A stretch of 6,533 nt of DNA from Kiloniellales bacterium (GTDB lineage: Bacteria > Pseudomonadota > Alphaproteobacteria > Kiloniellales > JAKSDN01): assembly GCA_022360075.1 (NCBI GenBank), contig JAKSDN010000408.1, positions 1 to 6,533 of the forward strand, in the 5' to 3' direction. The notes beneath the pieces were generated by a model. That model was given only the letters and a program-made list of their open reading frames with translations. It was not told the DNA's origin and did not search any database. A program made the position numbers and the translations under genes. Shown here piece after piece: positions 1 to 5,007 of this stretch; position 1 is the first letter of the stretch; every line of letters begins with the position of its first letter.

Positions 1-11
1 CTGCCTCCGGG

Positions 12-28
12 GCCGCCCGCCAAGCGGC
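12..28 (-). terminator. GC-rich hairpin just after the M23 peptidase stop codon, possible weak terminator
   Basis: A perfect 5-bp stem (gccgc at 12-16 pairing with gcggc at 24-28) with a 7-nt loop lies immediately downstream of the minus-strand peptidase stop codon. It has no following T-tract, so it is not a classical intrinsic terminator. In DNA this GC-rich, short stems are common by chance. The position is the only reason to list it. Confidence 0.2.
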
Positions 29-31
29 GCG

Positions 32-1060
32 TCACTCGACCGTCAGCGCGCGTTCGACGTCGATGACGGTGGTCGTGATGCCGCCCTCGTCGCGCTCGAC
101 CCTGTAGGTCCCCTTGTAGACGCCTTTGGGCCAGGCGTCGCCGCGAAGCCTCCGGCCGATGTGGCGTTGCCACTGGGCCTTGTCCTTTGGAACCAGGTAG
201 GTCGACTCGATCAAGACCCGCCCATCCGGCCCGAACAAGCGGCGCATCTCACGATCGCCGCCGCGCAGGCCCCAGGCGAGGGTCCAGAAAATCAAACTCG
301 GCGCCGTCGACGGCAGGACCGTTTCGCGATGCGCGCCCTTCATCAGCGCAACGGTCGACTCGGTCGGCTGATCGGCGAATCCGGCGACAAGAAGCCCGCC
401 AGGTCGGTAGATCAGCTTTCGCCGCGCCTCCTCGTGCCAGAGGCTGCGGAGCGAGCGGCCGCAGCCCGATCCCGCGGCAAGTCCGGTGAAGGGATCGATG
501 CGCATGCCGTTGCGGCGGACGCTGAAATGGAGATGCGGGAACTCGGTGGCGCCGGACAGGCCGATCAGGCCGAGCTGGTCGCCCGCCTCGACCTCCGCGC
601 CGCGCTGCACGACGATGCTCTCCCTGCGGAGATGGGCGTACTGGGTCTCCCAGCCCTCGCCGTGATCGATGATGACGCTGTTTCCGGCTTTCCGGCCCTC
701 GATGGAATCCTCTCCGGCTTCCTTGATCGAGATGTCGGCCATCCCGTCGCGCAGCTCCTTGACGACGCCTGCCGCCGCCGCGACGACCGGCACACCGCGT
801 TCCATCTCGACGTAGGTCGGGACCCGGATGTCGATACCGTTGTGGTCGTCGTAGGTGAGGGGGCCGCAGCGATGGTCCCGCCCGTCGGGACCGGGATCCA
901 TGTCGACGTAGTGCTGCACGACGCAAAGACCGCCGAGATCGCAGTCGACCGGCAGGCCGAGACGCAAAGTATCGGCGGCGCCAGCGGCCGGGGCCAGGGC
1001 GATCAGCCCGAGGGCGGGCAGCAGAGAGAGCAACCGTGGAAGCGCGGATTGGGAAAACAT
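32..1060 (-). CDS. Exported M23 (LytM-type) zinc metallopeptidase
   Basis: Predicted periplasmic peptidase of the M23/peptidoglycan endopeptidase family, which cuts peptide cross-links in the cell wall. From the ATG at 1060 the protein has 342 aa. Residues 1-28 form a textbook signal peptide: Arg9, a Leu/Ala-rich core, and an A-G-A cleavage site before A-D-T. The catalytic domain spans about 65-195. It contains H73-x3-D77 (HNGID), H143 in YAHL, and H176-L-H178 in PHLHF, the expected zinc and catalytic set. Four cysteines (40, 46, 65, 200) suit disulfides in an exported protein. Residues about 205-342 form a separate C-terminal domain with no motif I can name, probably a beta-type accessory domain. 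A longer start at 1174 would add 38 Arg-rich residues before the signal peptide. Neither start has a strong Shine-Dalgarno, so I chose 1060 for the signal peptide. Active peptidase is likely because all ligands are present. The substrate is inferred from the family only. Confidence 0.88.
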   Translation of the reverse strand: MFSQSALPRLLSLLPALGLIALAPAAGAADTLRLGLPVDCDLGGLCVVQHYVDMDPGPDGRDHRCGPLTYDDHNGIDIRVPTYVEMERGVPVVAAAAGVVKELRDGMADISIKEAGEDSIEGRKAGNSVIIDHGEGWETQYAHLRRESIVVQRGAEVEAGDQLGLIGLSGATEFPHLHFSVRRNGMRIDPFTGLAAGSGCGRSLRSLWHEEARRKLIYRPGGLLVAGFADQPTESTVALMKGAHRETVLPSTAPSLIFWTLAWGLRGGDREMRRLFGPDGRVLIESTYLVPKDKAQWQRHIGRRLRGDAWPKGVYKGTYRVERDEGGITTTVIDVERALTVE

Positions 1061-1141
1061 GCGAAGGATGCTTAACGCGAAAGCAAGAAGTAGTCTTTTC
1101 AATCCACTGTTCAGCGCCTGGGCCCGTCCCAAATGCCGTTG

Positions 1142-1152
1142 GACAGCCTGTC
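1142..1152. promoter_or_regulatory. 11-bp inverted repeat in the divergent intergenic region, candidate operator
   Basis: GACAG-C-CTGTC is a perfect 5-1-5 inverted repeat in the 155-bp gap between the divergent peptidase and unknown-protein genes. The gap is also the least GC-rich stretch nearby (around 1055-1110) and must hold the promoters of both genes, but I could not find a convincing -35/-10 pair on either strand. A short direct repeat, gcgcctgg, occurs at about 1114-1121 and 1154-1161. A regulator site is speculative. Confidence 0.15.
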
Positions 1153-1215
1153 GGCGCCTGGCGTAGGTTTTCATCTGGTGAGTCCGGGCGTCGAAACAAC
1201 CCGATGAGTTGAGCC

Positions 1216-2037
1216 GTGTTTTCTTGGTTTGGTGGTGCCCGCAAGGCGAGAACGGAGCCGGCCGCGAGCGACGGCGAGGCCAAGGCTCAGGGGCGCGTCG
1301 TCGAGATCGGCTGGATTCTCGAGGCGGACAAGGCGACCTTCGTCTACGACCCGCCGCGGCCGGTCTCGAAGAAGGGCAAGCTCCCGGAGAACGTCAAGGC
1401 CGTCGGCTACTGCCCGGCGATCATCGATCATGAAAAGCGGCTCTTCGAGGTTCCCTGTCCGGTCGACCTTCACTTGCGCCTCGGCAAGACCGAGCAGGGC
1501 CAGCCGACGCTGATCAATGTCGCCGGCAAGCGCAGCCCTGTGGCGGCCAAGGTGCTGAAGTCGATGGTCCACCTCATGGGGCAGGACCGCTGGCGCGATC
1601 CCCGGCGGCCCGTGCTGCAGGTCTCCGCACCCTGGCGCTTCCTTGCCGACGAGCCGGCCTGGATGACCCAGATGCCGCCCTTCAACCACTACCGCGACCC
1701 GGCTTGGCCGGGTCTGCAGATCGGTGGGCGCTTTCCGGTGCACATCTGGCCGCGCAGCTTGATGTGGGCCTTCGAGTGGTGGGACGCGAGCAAGGACCTC
1801 GTGCTGCGGCGCGGCGAGCCTTGGTTCTACGTGCGTTTCGAGACTCAAGACCCGAGCCGGCCAGTTCGCCTCGTCGAGGCGGAGATGACCGAAGATCTGC
1901 GGGAGTACTGTAACGGTCTGGACAGCATTACCAATTACGTGAACCAGACCTATCAGCTCTTCACCGTCGCCGAGGAGAGACGGCCGCCCAAGTTGCTGAA
2001 GAAGAAGGAACGCGAGCGGGCCGAGGCCGCCGAGTAG
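1216..2037 (+). CDS. Uncharacterised conserved-looking protein, Trp-rich, soluble
   Basis: I do not recognise a characterised family. The GTG start gives 273 aa. An ATG 12 bp upstream (1204) meets a stop after two codons, so GTG is the likely start, with only a weak GAG-type ribosome site. There is no signal peptide and no membrane segment. Residues 1-27 are polar and likely disordered after an MFSWFG opening. Residues 28-250 look like one compact, beta-rich domain: EIGW (30-33), VPCPVDLHLRL (79-89), GGRFPVHIWPRSLMWAFEWW (170-189) and GEPWFYVRFE (200-209). The segment 230-251 is polar and aromatic, and the tail 255-273 is a highly charged Lys/Arg/Glu helix. The arrangement of a PCP strand, a central Trp-rich core and a late GEPWF strand faintly recalls DUF6065-type proteins, from memory only. 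Codon use matches the neighbours, so there is no sign of recent transfer. It is a real gene by length, composition and coding pattern, but its function is unknown. Confidence 0.8.
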   Translation: MFSWFGGARKARTEPAASDGEAKAQGRVVEIGWILEADKATFVYDPPRPVSKKGKLPENVKAVGYCPAIIDHEKRLFEVPCPVDLHLRLGKTEQGQPTLINVAGKRSPVAAKVLKSMVHLMGQDRWRDPRRPVLQVSAPWRFLADEPAWMTQMPPFNHYRDPAWPGLQIGGRFPVHIWPRSLMWAFEWWDASKDLVLRRGEPWFYVRFETQDPSRPVRLVEAEMTEDLREYCNGLDSITNYVNQTYQLFTVAEERRPPKLLKKKERERAEAAE

Positions 2038-2144
2038 CGCGGCGGGACAGCGACCACGACGAACGGTTGCCGGTTTCGTTTCGGGGTGTCCCGGACGCGC
2101 GACGGAGCCTACGCCGACCGGGACCCGTGAGATGACACTGCGAG

Positions 2145-2163
2145 CCGGCGCGTTTGCCGCCGG
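2145..2163 (+). other. GC hairpin directly upstream of the LOG gene ribosome binding site
   Basis: A perfect 6-bp stem (ccggcg at 2145-2150 with cgccgg at 2158-2163) with a 7-nt loop can be extended by one G-T pair. It ends 2 nt before the AAGGA ribosome site of the next gene. It could stabilise or tune the leader transcript. No T-tract follows, so a terminator is unlikely. Chance occurrence in GC-rich DNA is quite possible. Confidence 0.22.
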
Positions 2164-2165
2164 TC

Positions 2166-2170
2166 AAGGA
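2166..2170 (+). promoter_or_regulatory. Shine-Dalgarno (AAGGA) deciding the LOG gene start
   Basis: AAGGA lies 9 nt before the ATG at 2180. The alternative upstream ATG at 2132 lacks a comparable site, and its 16 extra residues look like translated leader. Confidence 0.6.
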
Positions 2171-2179
2171 TCGAGAGCC

Positions 2180-3058
2180 ATGGACAAACCCAGCGAGACG
2201 ACTTCACGCTTGCGCGGCGCCAAGCCAGCCAAGCTGGCCGAGGAGCCGCACGATCGCCACGCGCCGGCCACCGCCTATCGCGACGACTCTTTCATGACCA
2301 GCCCGGATGCCCGCTCGATCCGGATCCTGGCCGAGTACCTCGAGCCCTGGCAGCGTTTCCAGAAGCACCGCATCGAAGACACGATCGTGTTCTTCGGCTC
2401 GGCCCGCATCGTTTCGCGCGAGGAGGCCGAGGCCGCGTTGAAGGCGGCGAAGAAGAACGGTGGCGATCTCGAGCAGGCCGAGCTTCGCCTGGAGCTCTCG
2501 ACCTATTACGAGGCGACGCGAGAGCTCGCGGCCCGGCTCACCGAGTGGTCCAAGGGCCTGAGCGCCAAGGGCCGGCGCTTCGTGATCTGCTCCGGCGGCG
2601 GCCCGGGCATCATGGAGGCGGCCAACCGCGGCGCCTCGGAAGCCAAGGGGATCAACACCGGCCTCAATATCTCGCTGCCCTTCGAGCAGATGGAGAACCC
2701 CTACATCACCCGCGAGCTGATGTTCCAGTTCCACTATTTCTTCATGCGGAAGTTCTGGTTCACCTACCTGGCCAAGGCCGTCGTCGTCATGCCAGGCGGC
2801 TTCGGCACGCTCGACGAGCTGTTCGAGGCCCTGACGCTCGTGCAGACCGGCAAGATCCGCAAGCACATGCCGATCGTGCTGTTCGGCAGCCACTATTGGT
2901 CGGAGGTCATCAACTGGACCGCGCTCGAGCGCTACGGCACGATTTCGGCTTCCGACCTCGGGCTGTTCTTTCGCACCGATTCCGTGGACGAGGCCTTCGA
3001 CTACGTGACCGAACAGCTTAGCAGCTATGCTCTAAGCGCCCCGGGGGCCACGCTTTAG
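2180..3058 (+). CDS. LOG family (TIGR00730) Rossmann-fold protein, putative nucleoside 5'-monophosphate phosphoribohydrolase
   Basis: LOG proteins cleave the N-glycosidic bond of nucleoside monophosphates (AMP or cytokinin nucleotides) to give free base and ribose 5-phosphate. The 292-aa product is cytosolic. It carries the two family signatures: a glycine-rich phosphate loop SGGGPGIMEAAN at 138-149 and PGGFGTLDE at 205-213. The latter holds the catalytic Glu213, and Arg190 in FFMRKF matches the family's other catalytic position. It is longer than the roughly 190-aa plant-type LOGs. It has a polar 45-residue N-terminal tail and a helical, charged insert at about 80-130 between the first strand (TIVFFGSAR, 68-76) and the glycine loop, as in the larger bacterial branch of the family. 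It starts 142 bp after the unknown gene and ends 90 bp before the rhodanese gene. Family membership is secure. The physiological substrate is not: many bacterial members are misannotated as lysine decarboxylases, and none of the sequence here supports that activity. Confidence 0.92.
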   Translation: MDKPSETTSRLRGAKPAKLAEEPHDRHAPATAYRDDSFMTSPDARSIRILAEYLEPWQRFQKHRIEDTIVFFGSARIVSREEAEAALKAAKKNGGDLEQAELRLELSTYYEATRELAARLTEWSKGLSAKGRRFVICSGGGPGIMEAANRGASEAKGINTGLNISLPFEQMENPYITRELMFQFHYFFMRKFWFTYLAKAVVVMPGGFGTLDELFEALTLVQTGKIRKHMPIVLFGSHYWSEVINWTALERYGTISASDLGLFFRTDSVDEAFDYVTEQLSSYALSAPGATL

Positions 3059-3114
3059 AGATCATCGCAGCGGCTGCTGGCGACTTTATCGTGCCGCTCT
3101 CCCGCCACTCGGGC

Positions 3115-3120
3115 TATGAT
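3115..3120 (+). promoter_or_regulatory. Candidate -10 element (TATGAT) upstream of the rhodanese gene
   Basis: TATGAT matches the sigma-70 type -10 consensus at five of six bases and lies 28 nt before the rhodanese start. The hexamer 17 nt upstream (TGCCGC, 3092-3097) is a poor -35. If real, the transcript would begin near 3127 with a short leader, and the ATG at 3116 could not be a start codon. Confidence 0.3.
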
Positions 3121-3137
3121 GCCCGCGCCAGGGTTAC

Positions 3138-3144
3138 AGGGGAG
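3138..3144 (+). promoter_or_regulatory. Shine-Dalgarno (AGGGGAG) deciding the rhodanese start
   Basis: A strong purine-rich site just ahead of the ATG at 3149 (6 nt from AGGGG, 4 nt from GGAG). It supports this start over the in-frame ATGs at 3116 and 3119, which have no ribosome site. Confidence 0.65.
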
Positions 3145-3148
3145 AGCC

Positions 3149-3529
3149 ATGCTCAAAAAGGGCTTCAAGGCGTTGCTCGCGGAGGCCAATGCGGCGGTCG
3201 ATGCGGTCTCGGTTCAGCAGGCACAGGACCTGCACGGGCGGGACGGGGTCGTCTTCATCGACGTCCGCGAAACGCAGGAATGGAACCAGGGCCACATCCC
3301 GGGCGCCGTTCACGTGCCGCGCGGCTTCCTCGAGTTCATCGCCGATCCCGAAGGCCCCGGCCATAACCCGGCCTTCGCCTCGGGCGCGCAGCTCGTGATC
3401 TATTGCGGCTCGGGCGGCCGTTCGGCTCTGGCCGCCAAGACCTTGAAGGACATGGGCATCGATCGCGTGAGCAATCTGGTCGGGGGCATCCAGGCCTGGT
3501 CTCAAGGGGGCGGCGACATCGAGACCTGA
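3149..3529 (+). CDS. Single-domain rhodanese-like sulfurtransferase
   Basis: Small cytosolic protein of 126 aa consisting of one rhodanese domain. Such proteins carry a persulfide on the active-site cysteine and pass sulfane sulfur to thiol acceptors or cyanide. The N-terminal 20 residues form a short helix. The domain then shows VVFIDVRE (34-41, with Asp38 and Arg40), the GHIPGAVHVPRG segment (48-59), and the active loop C86-G-S-G-G-R91 followed by Ser92. The C-terminal NLVGGIQAW signature is at 109-117. The six-residue C-x4-R loop is the size expected of sulfurtransferases and not the longer loop of Cdc25-type phosphatases. All key residues are intact, so it should be active. It has no signal peptide or membrane anchor. 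It follows the LOG gene by 90 bp, with its own ribosome site and possibly its own promoter, so co-function with LOG is not implied. The acceptor is unknown. Confidence 0.93.
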   Translation: MLKKGFKALLAEANAAVDAVSVQQAQDLHGRDGVVFIDVRETQEWNQGHIPGAVHVPRGFLEFIADPEGPGHNPAFASGAQLVIYCGSGGRSALAAKTLKDMGIDRVSNLVGGIQAWSQGGGDIET

Positions 3530-3576
3530 ACGAAGCGGAACGACAAGGGGGGCAAGTTGAGACAATCGGCAGCGGA

Positions 3577-3593
3577 CCGCCGACAAGTGGCGG
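3577..3593 (+). other. Hairpin in the rhodanese-transporter gap
   Basis: ccgcc (3577-3581) pairs with ggcgg (3589-3593) across a 7-nt loop. A competing stem, tcggc with gccga, overlaps it on the left. There is no T-run after it, although a GC-rich palindrome (ggccggcc, 3603-3610) follows. It could slow transcription between the two genes, but it is weak evidence for a terminator. Confidence 0.2.
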
Positions 3594-3630
3594 CTAGACA
3601 CGGGCCGGCCGGGCCTTAGTTGGGCGAACG

Positions 3631-4887
3631 GTGGTGCTGCAACTGCAGTCCGCCGTCGGCCTTGTCGCACTCGCGCTGATCGCTTACGGGCTGGCCGAAC
3701 GGACCGCCGGGCGAAACGTCAAGCGCCAGCTCAAGGTCGCGGCGGTGGGATTGGCGGTGCAGATCGCGCTCGCCCTCCTGCTCCTCAAGCTGCCCTTCTC
3801 CGGGCTTCTGTTCCAGTGGCTGGGCGGCGCCGTGTCCGCCTTGCAGCAGGCGAGCGAAGCCGGCACCGGCTTCGTGTTCGGCTATCTGGGCGGCGCGCCC
3901 TTGCCCTTCGAAGAGAGCGTCCCGGGCTCGAGCTTCGTGCTGGCCTTCCGCGCCTTGCCGCTGGTGCTTCTGGTCTCGGCCCTGACGTCGCTCCTGTTCT
4001 ATTGGCGGGTCCTGCCGATCGTGGTCGGCGCGTTCTCCTGGGCGCTCGGCAAGACGCTGGGGGTCGGCGGCGCGGTCGGGCTCGGCGCTGCCGCCAATAT
4101 CTTCGTCGGCATGATCGAGGCACCGCTCTTCGTGCGGCCCTATCTGAAGGACCTCAATCGCAGCGAGCTCTTCACCGTCATGACCTGCGGCATGGCCACC
4201 ATCGCCGGCACGGTGATGGTGCTCTACGCGACCATGATCTCCGGCGTGCTGCCGGATGCCGCCGGTCACCTGCTCGCCGCCTCGATCATCAGCGCGCCGG
4301 CCGCGATCACCGTGGCCCGCCTGATGGTGCCGGCCGACGAAGCGGTCACCGAGGCCGTGATGTTCATGCCCGATCCGCCGACCAGCGCGATGGACGCCAT
4401 CGCCCGCGGCGCGATCGACGGCGTGCAGCTTCTGATCTACATCGTCGCGCTGCTCGTGGTTCTGGTCGGCCTGGTCCATCTGGCAAATATGATCCTGGGG
4501 CTGTTTCCCGACGTCGGCGGCTTGCCGCTCTCTCTCGAGCGCATCGCGAGCTGGCTCTTCGCACCGATCGCCTGGCTGATGGGACTGCCCTGGTCGGAAG
4601 CCCTCACCGCCGGCCGGTTGCTGGGGATCAAGACGGTCCTCAACGAGCTCTTGGCCTACGCCGAGCTCGCCAGCCTGCCGCCGGAAGCCTTGAGCGAGCG
4701 CAGCCGCAAGATCATGACCTATGCGCTTTGCGGATTCGCCAATTTCGGCAGCCTCGGGATCATGATCGGCGGCATGACCGCACTGGCGCCCGAGCGGCGC
4801 GCGGAGATCGTCGGGCTCGGCCTCAAATCGATCCTCGCCGGCACCCTGGCCACCTGCATGACCGGCGCGGTCGTCGGCCTGCTCTGA
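3631..4887 (+). CDS. CNT (concentrative nucleoside transporter) family protein
   Basis: Inner-membrane symporter expected to import nucleosides with H+ or Na+. The 418-aa length is normal for bacterial CNTs. The order is the usual one: N-terminal hydrophobic helices (about 7-23 and 36-54), a gate domain (about 95-200), and the C-terminal transport core (about 205-415). Diagnostic sites are G332-I-K-x3-N338-E339 (family G-x-K-x3-N-E-F, here with Leu340 instead of Phe) and ALCGFANFGSLG (366-377), with Asn371 and Ser374 at the ribose-binding positions. G160-M-I-E163-A-P replaces the G-Q-T/S-E motif of the best-studied members: the Glu is kept but the base-contacting Gln and Thr/Ser are lost. The start is GTG at 3631 or the adjacent GTG at 3634, and neither has a clear Shine-Dalgarno. 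It follows rhodanese by 101 bp and precedes the kinase by 120 bp. Family assignment is firm. The exact substrate is open because of the altered motif. Confidence 0.93.
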   Translation: MVLQLQSAVGLVALALIAYGLAERTAGRNVKRQLKVAAVGLAVQIALALLLLKLPFSGLLFQWLGGAVSALQQASEAGTGFVFGYLGGAPLPFEESVPGSSFVLAFRALPLVLLVSALTSLLFYWRVLPIVVGAFSWALGKTLGVGGAVGLGAAANIFVGMIEAPLFVRPYLKDLNRSELFTVMTCGMATIAGTVMVLYATMISGVLPDAAGHLLAASIISAPAAITVARLMVPADEAVTEAVMFMPDPPTSAMDAIARGAIDGVQLLIYIVALLVVLVGLVHLANMILGLFPDVGGLPLSLERIASWLFAPIAWLMGLPWSEALTAGRLLGIKTVLNELLAYAELASLPPEALSERSRKIMTYALCGFANFGSLGIMIGGMTALAPERRAEIVGLGLKSILAGTLATCMTGAVVGLL

Positions 4888-5007
4888 CCCGCCCTAATCC
4901 CCTTCCTCTGGCAAGACCTTCTTAACCTTTCGCTGACCTTTCCGGCCGACAATTGCCGCGAATACTGGTGGGTTTCGAGCAACTTCGTGGGCGGCGCCGG
5001 AACGTCG

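Noticed and set aside
161..1075. A 304-codon plus-strand frame opposite the M23 peptidase
   Set aside because: The minus strand encodes a signal peptide and complete M23 zinc motifs. The plus-strand product is low-complexity and has no recognisable feature.
2204..2893. A 229-codon minus-strand frame opposite the LOG gene
   Set aside because: Antisense shadow of a gene with both LOG signatures, with no ribosome site or domain.
3066..3082. Possible terminator hairpin after the LOG gene (CGC-AGC with GCT-G-GCG)
   Set aside because: The stem is only six pairs with a bulge, a 4-nt loop and no T-tract beyond a short ttta, which is too weak to call.
3616..4479. A His/Asp/Glu-rich 287-codon frame on the minus strand opposite the transporter
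   Set aside because: Its composition is the antisense image of hydrophobic transporter codons. The CNT motifs on the plus strand are decisive.
4888..5007. Promoter or terminator in the transporter-kinase gap
   Set aside because: A slightly AT-richer stretch (about 4915-4970) is present, but no -35/-10 pair with proper spacing and no stable hairpin with T-tract could be found.
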